A stretch of 64,000 bases of DNA from an uncultured Bacteroides sp. (GTDB lineage Bacteria > Bacteroidota > Bacteroidia > Bacteroidales > Bacteroidaceae): positions 22,541-86,540 of the forward strand of contig CASDXG010000020.1 in NCBI GenBank assembly GCA_949285025.1, written 5' to 3'. Positions 39,396 to 50,146 of the stretch are shown here, piece after piece (the first letter of the stretch is position 1; the number at the start of each line of letters is the position of its first letter). Both the position numbers and the translations under genes were made by a program. The notes under the pieces were generated by a model. It saw only the letters and a program-made list of their open reading frames with translations, was not told the DNA's origin and did not search any database.

Positions 39396-41123
39396 ATGAA
39401 TATATTAGAACTAAACGAACAAGAGATTATCAGACGCAACAATCTGAATGAAATGAGAGCAATGGGTATTGAGCCTTACCCGGCAAACGAGTACGTAACC
39501 AATGCTTTTTCAACAGATATAAAATCACAATTCAACGATAACGAAACAACCCCACGCAATGTATCCGTAGCCGGGCGAATCATGTCACGCCGTGTAATGG
39601 GCAAAGCGTCGTTTGTAGAACTGCAAGATTCAAAAGGACGTATCCAAGTTTACATTACACGCGATGATATTTGTCCCGAAGAGAATAAAGATTTATACAA
39701 TATCGTATTCAAACGCCTGCTCGATTTGGGCGATTTCATCGGCATCGAAGGCTTTGTATTCCGGACACAAACAGGAGAAATTTCCATCCATGCCAAGAAA
39801 CTTACCGTACTGGCCAAATCAATCCGTCCTCTTCCCATCGTCAAATACAAAGACGGAGTGGCGTATGATAAATTCGATGACCCGGAAATGCGTTATCGTC
39901 AACGCTATGTCGACCTTGTAGTAAACGACGGAGTAAAAGAAATATTCCTGAAACGTTCCAAGATATATAACTCCATGCGAGAATATTTTAACTCAAAAGG
40001 ATACATAGAAGTGGAAACTCCCATTCTACAATCTATTCCCGGAGGAGCTGCCGCACGTCCGTTTATCACACATCATAATTCACTGGATATTCCGCTTTAC
40101 ATGCGCATCGCAAGCGAATTATACCTGAAACGGTTAATTGTCGGCGGGTTTGAAGGAGTATATGAAATCGGCAAGAATTTTCGGAATGAAGGCATGGACC
40201 GCACACACAACCCCGAGTTCACATGCATGGAAATCTATGTAGCCTATAAGGACTACAACTGGATGATGAAATTTACCGAAGATATGCTTGAGAAAATCTG
40301 CATGGATGTAAACGGAACCACAGAAGTAAAGGTAGGAGAAAATACCATCAGCTTCAAAACTCCGTTTAAACGAATCTCCATGCTTGACTCAATAAAAGAA
40401 TTTACAGGTTACGATCTGACAGATAAAAATGAAGACGAAATTCGAGACATCTGCAAGAAGTTAAACTTGGAAATCGACGAGACAATGGGAAAAGGAAAGC
40501 TGATAGACGAAATATTCGGGGAATTCTGCGAAGGGAATTATATCCAGCCTACCTTCATAACCGACTATCCCATTGAAATGTCTCCGCTAACAAAGCGTCA
40601 CAGAAACAACCCGGATCTGACAGAACGATTTGAATTAATGGTCAATGGTAAAGAGTTATGTAATGCCTACTCAGAGTTAAATGATCCTATCGATCAGCTG
40701 GAACGTTTTGAAGAACAAATGCGTTTAAGCGAAAAGGGAGACGATGAAGCAATGATCATTGACAAAGATTTTGTCCGCGCATTGGAATACGGTATGCCGC
40801 CGACTTCGGGAATGGGAATGGGAATGGACAGACTTACCATGTTGTTAACAGGACAGAGTACAATTCAAGAGGTTCTGTTTTTCCCGCAAATGCGGCCGGA
40901 AAAGACCATACCCAAAGATTCTCCGGAAAAATTTAAGGAACTGGGTATATCTGAAGACTGGATTCCGGTTATACAGAAAGCGGGATATTATCTTATAAGC
41001 AACATGAAAGAAGTGAATCCGCAAAAGCTTCATCAAGATATTTGCGGCATAAACAAAAAATATAAATTAGGATTATCCAACCCGACAGTAGATGAAGTAA
41101 CAAGCTGGATATCGAAAATTTAA
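39396..41123 (+). CDS. lysS: Lysine-tRNA ligase (class II)
   Basis: The 575-residue class II enzyme has the N-terminal OB-fold ([22 protein letters not shown]), motif 1 around [17 protein letters not shown], motif 2 in [20 protein letters not shown] and motif 3 in [13 protein letters not shown]. The C-terminal ~60 residues after that go beyond the E. coli enzyme's end, as in Bacteroidetes homologues. A TATTTTTG box lies at 39360-39367. gpsA and pgi follow closely, a gene order widely seen in Bacteroidales. Confidence 0.95.
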   Translation: MNILELNEQEIIRRNNLNEMRAMGIEPYPANEYVTNAFSTDIKSQFNDNETTPRNVSVAGRIMSRRVMGKASFVELQDSKGRIQVYITRDDICPEENKDLYNIVFKRLLDLGDFIGIEGFVFRTQTGEISIHAKKLTVLAKSIRPLPIVKYKDGVAYDKFDDPEMRYRQRYVDLVVNDGVKEIFLKRSKIYNSMREYFNSKGYIEVETPILQSIPGGAAARPFITHHNSLDIPLYMRIASELYLKRLIVGGFEGVYEIGKNFRNEGMDRTHNPEFTCMEIYVAYKDYNWMMKFTEDMLEKICMDVNGTTEVKVGENTISFKTPFKRISMLDSIKEFTGYDLTDKNEDEIRDICKKLNLEIDETMGKGKLIDEIFGEFCEGNYIQPTFITDYPIEMSPLTKRHRNNPDLTERFELMVNGKELCNAYSELNDPIDQLERFEEQMRLSEKGDDEAMIIDKDFVRALEYGMPPTSGMGMGMDRLTMLLTGQSTIQEVLFFPQMRPEKTIPKDSPEKFKELGISEDWIPVIQKAGYYLISNMKEVNPQKLHQDICGINKKYKLGLSNPTVDEVTSWISKI

Positions 41124-41146
41124 TCAATTAACCCTAATTGATCAAA

Positions 41147-42142
41147 ATGAAATCACCCGGCAAAATAGCAATCATGGGAGGAGGAAGTTGGGCTACGGCT
41201 ATTGCAAAAATCGTACTGACCCAAAGCGAATCGATAAACTGGTACATGCGTCGAGATGACAGAATCGAAGACTTCAAGCGTCTCGGCCATAACCCGGCTT
41301 ACCTGACAAGCGTGCGTTTTGATCTAAACCGTATCAACTTCTCTTCAGATATCAATAAAATTGTACGCGAATCTGACACACTGATTTTCGTAACCCCATC
41401 GCCTTATCTGAAAATCCACCTTAAGAAACTCAAAGTAAAACTCAAAGATAAATTCATTGTTACGGCAATCAAAGGAATCGTTCCCGATGAGAACTTAATC
41501 ATTTCTGATTATTTCCATCAAATATACGATGTGCCGGAAGAGAACATTGCCGTATTGGCCGGACCATGCCATGCAGAAGAGGTCGCATTGGAACGCCTTT
41601 CCTATCTCACCGTAAGCTGCAAAGATATCGATAAGGCCAAAATGCTTGCCCGTCAGCTTGCGGGACATTATATCAAAACATCCGTAAACACAGATGTAAG
41701 AGGCATCGAATATGCTTCTGTCTTAAAGAATGTCTACGCCATCGCCGCCGGCATTTGCAGCGGCCTAAAGTATGGAGATAACTTCCAAGCAGTGCTCGTT
41801 TCGAATGCGCTTCAGGAAATGAACCGTTTTCTCGATACAGTTCATCCGCTAAACCGATGCACGAATGATTCGGCTTATTTGGGAGACCTGCTAGTAACAT
41901 CCTATTCCAATTTCAGCCGGAACAGGGTGTTCGGCACAATGATAGGAAAAGGGTATTCGGTAAAGAGCGCACAAATTGAAATGGAAATGATTGCAGAAGG
42001 TTATTACGGTACCAAGTGCATCAAAGAACTGAACAAACATCTGCACGTAAACATGCCCATTGTTGATGCCGTTTATAACATCCTATACGAACGGATTTCC
42101 CCAATGATTGAAATCAAATTATTAACCGACTCATTCAGATAA
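41147..42142 (+). CDS. gpsA: Glycerol-3-phosphate dehydrogenase [NAD(P)+]
   Basis: Reduces dihydroxyacetone phosphate to glycerol-3-phosphate for phospholipid synthesis. The ATG at 41147 ([20 protein letters not shown]) is preferred to a TTG three codons upstream. The 331 residues contain the Rossmann start [13 protein letters not shown], the [11 protein letters not shown] motif, [12 protein letters not shown] and the catalytic lysine in [14 protein letters not shown]. It is 23 nt downstream of lysS and 13 nt upstream of pgi. Confidence 0.93.
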   Translation: MKSPGKIAIMGGGSWATAIAKIVLTQSESINWYMRRDDRIEDFKRLGHNPAYLTSVRFDLNRINFSSDINKIVRESDTLIFVTPSPYLKIHLKKLKVKLKDKFIVTAIKGIVPDENLIISDYFHQIYDVPEENIAVLAGPCHAEEVALERLSYLTVSCKDIDKAKMLARQLAGHYIKTSVNTDVRGIEYASVLKNVYAIAAGICSGLKYGDNFQAVLVSNALQEMNRFLDTVHPLNRCTNDSAYLGDLLVTSYSNFSRNRVFGTMIGKGYSVKSAQIEMEMIAEGYYGTKCIKELNKHLHVNMPIVDAVYNILYERISPMIEIKLLTDSFR

Positions 42143-42155
42143 AGCAATTATAATT

Positions 42156-43505
42156 ATGGAAACAATTAAATTGGACATAAAAGACACCTTGAAATTCATA
42201 TCAAAAGACGCGCTTTCTTCTTATGAAACAAAAGCGGGAATTTGTATGGATACGCTGGAAAAAGGAACAGGATTAGGAAATGACTTTTTAGGATGGCTTC
42301 ACCTCCCCTCCTCCACAACACAAGAGTTGCTGGATGACATCAAAGCGACAGCAAAAACCCTGCGAGACAATTGCGAAATTGTTGTCGTAGCCGGCATCGG
42401 AGGAAGCTATTTAGGTGCAAGAGCAGTAATCGAAGCCTTATCAAACAGTTTCATATGGCTGCAAGAAAAAAAAACGGGAAACCCTGTGATTGTTTTCGCC
42501 GGACACAATATCGGAGAAGATTATTTATCCGAATTGACCACTCTTCTCAAAGATAAAAAATTCGGTATCATCAATATCTCAAAGTCAGGCACAACCACCG
42601 AAACCGCATTGGCATTCCGAATACTCAAAAAACAGTGTGAAGAACAACGCGGAAAAGAAACAGCAAGAAAAGTAATCGTAGCCATAACCGATGCGAAAAA
42701 AGGAGCAGCACGCCTCACTGCCGACAAAGAAGGATATAAATCGTTCATCATCCCTGACAACGTCGGCGGACGCTTTTCCGTACTGACTCCGGTCGGTTTA
42801 CTGCCCATCGCAGTTGCCGGAATCGATATAGAACAACTTATATCCGGAGCAAAAACGATGGAAACAATCTGCGCTTCCAATAATTTATCCGAGAACCCGG
42901 CTGCTCTTTATGCAGCCATCCGCAATGAATTATACCAAAGCGGAAAGAAAATCGAATTGCTGGTCAACTACCAACCTAAGCTTCATTACTTCATGGAATG
43001 GTGGAAACAGCTTTATGGCGAATCGGAAGGTAAAGATCACAAAGGCATTTACCCAAGTTCCGTTGACTTTTCAACTGACCTACATTCCATGGGACAATGG
43101 ATACAAGAAGGTGAAAGAACAATCTTCGAAACAGTTGTCTCTATCGAAAAGCCGAATCACGAATTACATGTTCCTATCGATGAGGAAAATCTGGACGGAT
43201 TAAACTTCTTGGCAAACAAACGGATAGATGAAGTAAACAAAATGGCTGAACTCGGGACAAGATTAGCACATGTCGACGGAGGTGTTCCCAATATACGTAT
43301 CAGTGTACCGACTCTTAATGAATACTATTTAGGACAGTTGATTTACTTTTTTGAGAAAGCCTGCGGGATAAGCGGATATATGCTAAATGTAAATCCGTTT
43401 AACCAACCGGGAGTAGAAGCATATAAGAAAAATATGTTTGCGCTCCTTAACAAACCCGGATACGAAGAAGCATCCAAAGCCATTCAAACCCGCATAAACG
43501 AATAA
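42156..43505 (+). CDS. pgi: Glucose-6-phosphate isomerase
   Basis: Interconverts glucose-6-phosphate and fructose-6-phosphate. At 449 residues it is the short bacterial type. Motifs: [16 protein letters not shown], the phosphate loop [34 protein letters not shown] and the catalytic glutamate and lysine regions in [16 protein letters not shown] and [15 protein letters not shown]. It ends the lysS-gpsA-pgi cluster and is followed by an intrinsic terminator. Confidence 0.95.
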   Translation: METIKLDIKDTLKFISKDALSSYETKAGICMDTLEKGTGLGNDFLGWLHLPSSTTQELLDDIKATAKTLRDNCEIVVVAGIGGSYLGARAVIEALSNSFIWLQEKKTGNPVIVFAGHNIGEDYLSELTTLLKDKKFGIINISKSGTTTETALAFRILKKQCEEQRGKETARKVIVAITDAKKGAARLTADKEGYKSFIIPDNVGGRFSVLTPVGLLPIAVAGIDIEQLISGAKTMETICASNNLSENPAALYAAIRNELYQSGKKIELLVNYQPKLHYFMEWWKQLYGESEGKDHKGIYPSSVDFSTDLHSMGQWIQEGERTIFETVVSIEKPNHELHVPIDEENLDGLNFLANKRIDEVNKMAELGTRLAHVDGGVPNIRISVPTLNEYYLGQLIYFFEKACGISGYMLNVNPFNQPGVEAYKKNMFALLNKPGYEEASKAIQTRINE

Positions 43506-43523
43506 GCAAAATAAATTACGTAA

Positions 43524-43590
43524 GACACGGATTACACCAATGTCTATAAGCGTTCACCAACAAGATAAACCAATGTAGTCCGTGTTTTTA
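43524..43590 (+). terminator. Intrinsic terminator after pgi
   Basis: ACACGGATTACA (43525-43536) pairs with TGTAGTCCGTGT (43574-43585), including one G:T pair, and TTTTAC follows. The loop is about 37 nt, long for a terminator. Confidence 0.7.
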
Positions 43591-43613
43591 CTATTTCTAA
43601 TCTTCAACAGAAA

Positions 43614-44345
43614 ATGTTTCAAACATCAGTTGCAAACTACCTCAACAAGCATCACTACAAACGAATTGAACTAAAAGCTGCGTTATTCGATATGGATGGC
43701 GTATTGTTCGATTCAATGAAAGGACATGCTATAGCCTGGCATGAGTCGATGAAACAATATGGCATGCACTTGGAACCGTCTGAAGCCTACGAACACGAAG
43801 GCCGTACAGGTGCAACAACCATCAACTTAATCAGCATGCGGGAACGAGGACGCGAAGCCACAGAAGAAGAAATAAAAGCTATTTATAAAAAGAAGTGCGA
43901 CATTTTCAATTCACTCGGTGCTGCTCCACGCATGCCGGGCGCACTTGAAATCCTTACAAAAATAAAGAGCGCCGGAATCACTCCGGTCATTGTCACAGGT
44001 TCAGGGCAAACATCCTTGCTTGACAAGCTGAACAATAACTTTCCGGGTATATTCGACCCTAATTTAATGGTTACTGCATTTGATGTAAAATTCGGGAAAC
44101 CGAATCCTGAACCTTACCTCATTGGTTTGAAAAAAGCCAATGTCCAACCTTATGAAGCTATCGTTGTAGAAAATGCCCCACTTGGCGTCCGTTCCGGAGT
44201 TAATGCCGGCATTTTTACCATTGCCGTAAATACAGGACCGCTACCGGACGAAGCTCTGCTGAAAGAAGGAGCGAATCTGTTATTTCATTCTATGGAAGAT
44301 TTCAATAATAATTGGGAAAATTTTTACACGGCGATACGAGACTGA
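43614..44345 (+). CDS. HAD family hydrolase, beta-phosphoglucomutase-like
   Basis: A 243-residue HAD phosphatase of subfamily I. The nucleophile motif is FDMDGVLFDSM; motif II is VTGSGQT, motif III the lysine in KFGKPNPEPYL, and motif IV reads VVENAPLGVRSG. Most relatives have Glu-Asp (VEDAPxG), and the Asn in place of Asp here is a change next to the metal site that is worth noting. The substrate is probably a sugar phosphate. Its end overlaps the long upstream extension of the next frame, but the true start of that gene is 45 nt downstream. Confidence 0.83.
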   Translation: MFQTSVANYLNKHHYKRIELKAALFDMDGVLFDSMKGHAIAWHESMKQYGMHLEPSEAYEHEGRTGATTINLISMRERGREATEEEIKAIYKKKCDIFNSLGAAPRMPGALEILTKIKSAGITPVIVTGSGQTSLLDKLNNNFPGIFDPNLMVTAFDVKFGKPNPEPYLIGLKKANVQPYEAIVVENAPLGVRSGVNAGIFTIAVNTGPLPDEALLKEGANLLFHSMEDFNNNWENFYTAIRD

Positions 44346-44389
44346 CACGTAATTTTATCTTATCATACCATAATAAAACTATTTTTACC

Positions 44390-45646
44390 ATGAAAACAAG
44401 CAGAAGAGACTTTTTAAAGACAATGGGAGGATTGGCTTTGTTTACCATCGTCCCGCGTCATGTATTAGGGAGAGGATATATAGCTCCCAGCGATCAACTG
44501 ACAAAAGGCATCATTGGTGTCGGAGGAATGGGACGAGGTCATGTAAACTACGGCAACACACGTTTAGTCGCTATCTGCGATGTCGATAAAAACCATTTGG
44601 AATTAGGGAAAAATCTCGTCAAAGAAAAGATTGCAGCTTATCATGACTTCCGCGATCTGATATTAGACCCGAATGTAGACATCGTACACATCGCCACCCC
44701 TCCTCACTGGCATGGGATCATGTCTGTCGAAGCAGCAAAAGCAGGAAAGGACGTTTGGTGTGAAAAACCCATGACGCGCACTATTGGCGAAGGGAAACGA
44801 GTCATGGAGGCAATGAAACAATATGGACGTATGTTTCGTCTAAATACATGGTTCCGTTTCACGGATCAATTCTACGGATTAGGGACGCCTGTCAAACCAC
44901 TAAAAAAGCTTGTCCAAAGCGGTTTATTGGGATGGCCTTTAAAAGTCACTATCAGCAAACACACAGGATTCGACTGGAAATTCTATTGGGTTGGGAAAGA
45001 ATACCTGGAACCACAACCTATTCCGGCTGAATTAGATTACGATATGTGGCTCGGTCCGGCACCATATAAACCATATAACGCCCACCGCGTCCACCAAACC
45101 TTCCGCGGATATTGGGATTACGATGCCGGCGGACTGGGAGATATGGGACAACATTATATTGACCCGGTTCAATACATTTTAGGAAAAGACGAAACCAGTC
45201 CGGTAAAGGTAGAAGTCGATGCCCCCCAACAACATCCCGATGCTGTCGGAACATGGCGCTCTATCACTTATACGTACGAAGACAACTGCCAGATCGTCTT
45301 ATGGGGAGGAGATTTTGGTGACCCGAATACTCCATATATTTCAGGACCTAATGGAAATGTCTATAAAAACTTTGTTTGCGATATACCTGATTGGGAACGA
45401 AAACTGGCAGAATTCCCCGATCCGGAACCGCAGACCACCGATTTCATCGAATCGGTAAAAACAAGAAAGCCGTTCGCACTTAATGAAAGAAACGGTTTCC
45501 GTTCTGCGACTATCGTCAATATGGGTGCAGTAGCTTTACGGTTGAACAGAACCTTACATTTCGATCCCCAAAAATTAGAATTCATTGGAGATGATGCTGC
45601 AAACCGTTTACTTGACCAACCAATGCGTTCTCCATGGAATATTTAA
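44390..45646 (+). CDS. Tat-exported Gfo/Idh/MocA family oxidoreductase
   Basis: The start at 44390 gives a twin-arginine signal (SRRDFLKTMGGLALFTIVP). The 418-residue protein then has a Rossmann start GIIGVGGMGRGHVNYGNTRLVAICDVD, the family signature EKPMTRTIGEGKRVMEA (EKP) and a C-terminal beta-sheet domain. Such exported dehydrogenases often act on sugars with a tightly bound NAD(P). The next gene has two DUF1080 domains, a family including 3-keto-disaccharide hydrolases, so I infer that the pair processes glycosides in the periplasm by way of a 3-keto intermediate. Only 34 nt separate them. Confidence 0.88.
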   Translation: MKTSRRDFLKTMGGLALFTIVPRHVLGRGYIAPSDQLTKGIIGVGGMGRGHVNYGNTRLVAICDVDKNHLELGKNLVKEKIAAYHDFRDLILDPNVDIVHIATPPHWHGIMSVEAAKAGKDVWCEKPMTRTIGEGKRVMEAMKQYGRMFRLNTWFRFTDQFYGLGTPVKPLKKLVQSGLLGWPLKVTISKHTGFDWKFYWVGKEYLEPQPIPAELDYDMWLGPAPYKPYNAHRVHQTFRGYWDYDAGGLGDMGQHYIDPVQYILGKDETSPVKVEVDAPQQHPDAVGTWRSITYTYEDNCQIVLWGGDFGDPNTPYISGPNGNVYKNFVCDIPDWERKLAEFPDPEPQTTDFIESVKTRKPFALNERNGFRSATIVNMGAVALRLNRTLHFDPQKLEFIGDDAANRLLDQPMRSPWNI

Positions 45647-45680
45647 GACCTTCATTCATTTTCAAACAGTAACATTACCT

Positions 45681-48600
45681 ATGAAAAAAACAGATTTACT
45701 TGCCATTATACTGCTGCTTTTTATACAAACAGCAAGCGCACAGTCACCGGCCAACCGCTCTGCTAAAACAATAGTTGCGGATGTCTTGTCACAAATACCT
45801 ATAGACAAACAGGATGAATACAATAAAATCTTCGAAGATCTGAGCCTCACCGGAGAGGAAGGCGTGCTCTCATTAGTAAAAATGATGAAAGCACCCGGAA
45901 AAGGAAGCAATGCAAACATTGAATATGCGCTGAGCGGATTGTCACATTTCGTAACAACACCGGGAAAAGAACACGAACGGATAAATGTTACGCAAGCATA
46001 TGTGAAAGCACTGAACTTAACTGATGAACGGGAAATAAAAGCTTTCCTTTTACGCCAATTACAGATTGTGGGACAAGATGAATGCATCGAAACCATTGCC
46101 GAATATATTAATGATGACGAACTATGTGAACCTGCGACTGCAGCACTGTCGGCCATTGGATCTCCCAATGCCGGAAAAGCATTGATTTCGGCATTGAAAA
46201 TGAGACGGGGAACAGAAGCGACCCAGCAAAATATCATCTTTGCCATCGGAAAAATGCAAGCAGAAGGAGCTGAACCGGTTCTTCTTCCTTTCTTAAACAC
46301 CCCCAATGAAAAGACAAAGAAAGTGACGTTATATGCATTAAGCCGTGTCGGAACAGAAAAAACTCTTAATGATTTAGAAAAAGCAAGCGCGGCTTCCGAA
46401 TACACAATGGATAAGAGTGACGCAACTGACGCATACATTTTTCTCTTAAAACGCTTAAGTCGTGATGCCAATACTACATCGGTTGTAAAGAAAGCCTCCA
46501 AGCAACTGATGCAAAAGGCCGAAAAAGCAAAACAAACGCATACGCGTGCTGCAGCTTTACAAATATTACTTTCTGTCTCTGATGAAAAAGAACGTATCAA
46601 ACTTTTAGGAAAAGCAATTAAATCACCCGACCCAATTTATCGGAATGCAGCTCTGACTTTCGCTTCCGAGTATGCAAATACTACGCTTTACGCCGAAATC
46701 ATCAAAAGCATAGAAAAAGCCTCTGCAGAAACAAAAACAGATATTCTTACATGGATTGGGAATGAAGCAAATACGCAGAATAAAGAAATTATTTCTAAAT
46801 TAATGCGTGACCCGGACGTGATGCTCGGCCTTTTATTGACACAAGAATTACAGGAGGGTAGCCCAAGTGTACAGCAAGCAGCCGCATGGACGATGGTAAA
46901 AATCGGTGATCAAGCCTTTATTCCTACACTGACACATCTACTGACCAGTACCGATAACCAACTGGTTACATTGGGTAAAGAAACTCTTTTAGCATTTCCG
47001 GGAAATATCAGTGACTCTCTCAATGAAGCGATTAAAGCAGCACCCGAAGAAGGTAAAATAGCCGGTGTCGAGATATTGGCCATGCGTAAAGATTCTTCTA
47101 AGATACAAACCGTATTAGAATTGACCAACAATACTTCCGATAAGGTTAAAAATGCAGCTTATACCGCATTAAAGGATTTGGCAACTGAACAATACTATCC
47201 CATTTTATACACATTGTTGACAGAACAGACCGATGAAAAGTATGTAAAACCGCTACAAGAAGCCGTTACTGCTGCTTTAAACGACATGGAAAAAGGAAGT
47301 ACCCAATGGGAAGAAGCCATTAATAAAATAAAGAACGAAAAGAATAAAAAATATCTGTTTTATCCGGTTCTAGCGTCCACCGGAGAACAAGAAGCTTTAG
47401 ATATTCTTATCGAAGGGTATAATAAAGAAACAGGAAATGCGAAAAATATAGCAACAGAAGCCCTGTTAAATTGGCCGGACTTACGGATATCCAATTTCCT
47501 ATATAATCTATCAAAAACAGAAAACTCTGTATCAGCACAAGCACTACACCGCTATGTTGAATTAGTCTCAACCTCAAATATGACTGCAGAGAATAAATTG
47601 CTGCGACTACGGAAAGCAATGGATATTGCCAGACACCCCGATTTGCGCAATTTAATTCTCCAGAAAGTACAAGATACGGGCACATTTTTTGCTCTTTTAT
47701 ATGCAGGTGAATTTCTGGATGAAAAAGCAGTACAGCAATCGGCGGCCAATGCGGTTATGAACATCGCACTGAATCATAAAGACTATACCGGAGAGAATAT
47801 CCGTACACTTCTCGCACGAGTCTCAGAAATACTAAACAATCCTGATGCAGAGTATCAACGGGAAAGTATCCGGAAACATCTCGCTGAAATGCCTGAAGAA
47901 ACAGGATTTGTTTCTATCTTCAACGGCAAAGATCTCACCGGATGGAAAGGCTTGGTAGAAAATCCTATCGCACGTGAAAAAATGTCTCACGCAACATTAG
48001 CCCAAAAACAAAAGCAGGCTGACGAACAAATGCGCAAAGACTGGAAAGTAGAGAACGGCCTGTTGGTATTTGATGGAACAGGATTCGATAATTTATGCAC
48101 CGAAAAGAAATACGGAGATTTTGAAATGTATATTGACTGGATGTTGGACCCGAGAGGCCCCGAAGCCGATGCAGGTATCTATTTACGCGGTACACCTCAA
48201 GTGCAAATATGGGACACAGCACGCATAAACGTCGGAGCACAGGTAGGATCCGGCGGACTTTATAACAACCAAATAAACCCAAGCAAACCTTTAAAGGTGG
48301 CCGACAATCCGTTAGGAGAATGGAACACATTCTACATAAAAATGGTTGGAGACCGTGTTACCGTACTTCTTAATGGAGAAAAAGTTGTCGACGATGTCAT
48401 ATTGGAGAACTATTGGGATCGTAAACTCCCGATACCATCCATAGAACAACTCGAACTGCAAGCTCATGGAAGTAAAGTTTATTACCGAAATATCTACGTA
48501 AAAGAGTTAACACGCAAAGAGCCTTTCAAACTATCAGCAGAAGAGAAAAAAGAAGGATTTCAAGTCCTCTTCGATGGAACAAATATGCATGAATGGACAG

Positions 48601-49139
48601 GGAATACGATTGACTATACCATAGAAGACGGATGTATATCTATGAATCCCAGCAAACATTTCGGAGGGAATCTTTACACGAAAAAAGAATTCGCCAACTT
48701 CATTTTCCGATTTGAGTTTCAATTGACTCCCGGAGCAAATAACGGAGTCGGTTTGCGCGCCCCGCTTGAAGGAGATGCTGCGTATGTAGGTATGGAATCT
48801 CAAATATTAGACTGTGAACATGAAATATATAAAGATATCACAAAATACCAGCATCACGGATCCATATACGGAATCATACCTGCAAAACCCGAACACTCTA
48901 AAGCAATCAAACCGGTCGGAGAATGGAATGAAGAAGAAATAATCTGCGATGGTGATAATATTCGTGTTACAGTTAACGGTATTGTCATCGTGGAAGGGAA
49001 TATTCGTGAAGCCACGAAAAACGGGACTCCCGATGGACAAGAACATCCGGGACTGTTCAACAAAAAAGGACACATAGGATTTTTAGGGCACGGCTCACCA
49101 ATAAAATTCCGCAACATTCGGATCAAAGAACTAAAATAA
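45681..49139 (+). CDS. HEAT-repeat protein with two DUF1080 (3-keto-disaccharide hydrolase-type) domains
   Basis: The start at 45681 gives a signal peptide (KKTDLLAIILLLFIQTASAQ). Residues ~30-730 are alpha-helical HEAT-like repeats (for example EPATAALSAIGSPNAGKALI and the many helix pairs of ~35 residues). Two DUF1080 beta-jelly-roll domains then follow: one from SIFNGKDLTGW to the end of the KVYYRNIYVKEL strand, the second from VLFDGTNMHEW to FRNIRIKELK. Each has the typical opening FxGxxLxxW and a closing FRNIxIKEL. At 1152 residues the fusion is large. The double domain suggests binding or cleaving two ends of a glycan substrate, but no catalytic proof is visible. Confidence 0.87.
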   Translation: MKKTDLLAIILLLFIQTASAQSPANRSAKTIVADVLSQIPIDKQDEYNKIFEDLSLTGEEGVLSLVKMMKAPGKGSNANIEYALSGLSHFVTTPGKEHERINVTQAYVKALNLTDEREIKAFLLRQLQIVGQDECIETIAEYINDDELCEPATAALSAIGSPNAGKALISALKMRRGTEATQQNIIFAIGKMQAEGAEPVLLPFLNTPNEKTKKVTLYALSRVGTEKTLNDLEKASAASEYTMDKSDATDAYIFLLKRLSRDANTTSVVKKASKQLMQKAEKAKQTHTRAAALQILLSVSDEKERIKLLGKAIKSPDPIYRNAALTFASEYANTTLYAEIIKSIEKASAETKTDILTWIGNEANTQNKEIISKLMRDPDVMLGLLLTQELQEGSPSVQQAAAWTMVKIGDQAFIPTLTHLLTSTDNQLVTLGKETLLAFPGNISDSLNEAIKAAPEEGKIAGVEILAMRKDSSKIQTVLELTNNTSDKVKNAAYTALKDLATEQYYPILYTLLTEQTDEKYVKPLQEAVTAALNDMEKGSTQWEEAINKIKNEKNKKYLFYPVLASTGEQEALDILIEGYNKETGNAKNIATEALLNWPDLRISNFLYNLSKTENSVSAQALHRYVELVSTSNMTAENKLLRLRKAMDIARHPDLRNLILQKVQDTGTFFALLYAGEFLDEKAVQQSAANAVMNIALNHKDYTGENIRTLLARVSEILNNPDAEYQRESIRKHLAEMPEETGFVSIFNGKDLTGWKGLVENPIAREKMSHATLAQKQKQADEQMRKDWKVENGLLVFDGTGFDNLCTEKKYGDFEMYIDWMLDPRGPEADAGIYLRGTPQVQIWDTARINVGAQVGSGGLYNNQINPSKPLKVADNPLGEWNTFYIKMVGDRVTVLLNGEKVVDDVILENYWDRKLPIPSIEQLELQAHGSKVYYRNIYVKELTRKEPFKLSAEEKKEGFQVLFDGTNMHEWTGNTIDYTIEDGCISMNPSKHFGGNLYTKKEFANFIFRFEFQLTPGANNGVGLRAPLEGDAAYVGMESQILDCEHEIYKDITKYQHHGSIYGIIPAKPEHSKAIKPVGEWNEEEIICDGDNIRVTVNGIVIVEGNIREATKNGTPDGQEHPGLFNKKGHIGFLGHGSPIKFRNIRIKELK

Positions 49140-49217
49140 ACGAACCATAGAGACTAAAAAGGGCTCAAAAATGAATCCCGTTTCTCTATAAAAACTTTGT
49201 TATTTTATATATTTTCC

Positions 49218-49260
49218 AAAGGGGAGTAGGATTTCTATAACGAAATTCCTATTCCCCTTT
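49218..49260 (+). terminator. Intrinsic terminator after the DUF1080 gene
   Basis: The arms AAAGGGGAGTAGGA and TCCTATTCCCCTTT pair with one G:T and close around a short loop; ATTTATT follows. It separates this transcript from nagB. Confidence 0.85.
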
Positions 49261-49316
49261 ATTTATTATCATTATCTTTGTCCATAATATAAATCAACCG
49301 ATAAAATTATTTTATT

Positions 49317-50108
49317 ATGAGAGTCATCATCGAACCAGACTATGCTTCCCTATCGCAATGGGCAGCAAACTATGTAGCAAAAAAAATAAACAATGCAGCC
49401 CCCACTAAAAAAAGACCATTCATACTCGGCCTTCCAACCGGTTCGTCTCCACTTGGCATGTATAAATCATTAATCGAATTAAACCAAAAAGGAGAAGTCT
49501 CTTTCAAACATGTTGTAACATTCAACATGGATGAATATGTAGGACTCCCAGAGGAACATCCTGAAAGTTATCATTCTTTCATGTATAATAACTTTTTCAA
49601 TCATATTGATATAAACAAAGATAACATCCACATCTTGAACGGCAACGCTGAAAATCTCGAAGCCGAATGCCTGAACTATGAAAAACAAATCGAAAAATAT
49701 GGAGGTATCGACTTATTTCTTGGCGGCATAGGTCCGGATGGACATATCGCTTTCAATGAACCGGGTTCCTCTCTCTCCTCCAGAACACGAGTGAAAACTC
49801 TGACGACAGATACAATCATTGCCAATTCACGCTTTTTCGCAAACGATATAAACAAAGTTCCCAAGACAGCACTAACCGTAGGAGTAGGCACAGTTATGGC
49901 CGCAAAAGAAGTTTTGATTCTCTGCAACGGCCACAATAAGGCAAGGGCCTTACAACAAGCAATCGAAGGAAGTGTTTCACAAATGTGGACAATCACAGCT
50001 CTGCAAATGCATCCCCACGGCATAATCGTATGCGATGAAGCCGCAACCGATGAATTAAAAGTCAGCACATATAAATATTTCAAAGACATCGAAAAAAATA
50101 ATTTATAA
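49317..50108 (+). CDS. nagB: Glucosamine-6-phosphate deaminase
   Basis: NagB converts glucosamine-6-phosphate to fructose-6-phosphate and ammonia. The 263 residues include [15 protein letters not shown], the [21 protein letters not shown] segment (active-site Asp) and [17 protein letters not shown] with the catalytic His and Glu in it. The size matches the single-domain enzyme. A TATCTTTG -7 box is at 49273-49280. The nearby pgi supplies or uses the same fructose-6-phosphate. Confidence 0.95.
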   Translation: MRVIIEPDYASLSQWAANYVAKKINNAAPTKKRPFILGLPTGSSPLGMYKSLIELNQKGEVSFKHVVTFNMDEYVGLPEEHPESYHSFMYNNFFNHIDINKDNIHILNGNAENLEAECLNYEKQIEKYGGIDLFLGGIGPDGHIAFNEPGSSLSSRTRVKTLTTDTIIANSRFFANDINKVPKTALTVGVGTVMAAKEVLILCNGHNKARALQQAIEGSVSQMWTITALQMHPHGIIVCDEAATDELKVSTYKYFKDIEKNNL

Positions 50109-50146
50109 CCGAGCGCATCACCGTTTCAACACAAAAAACAGCATTC

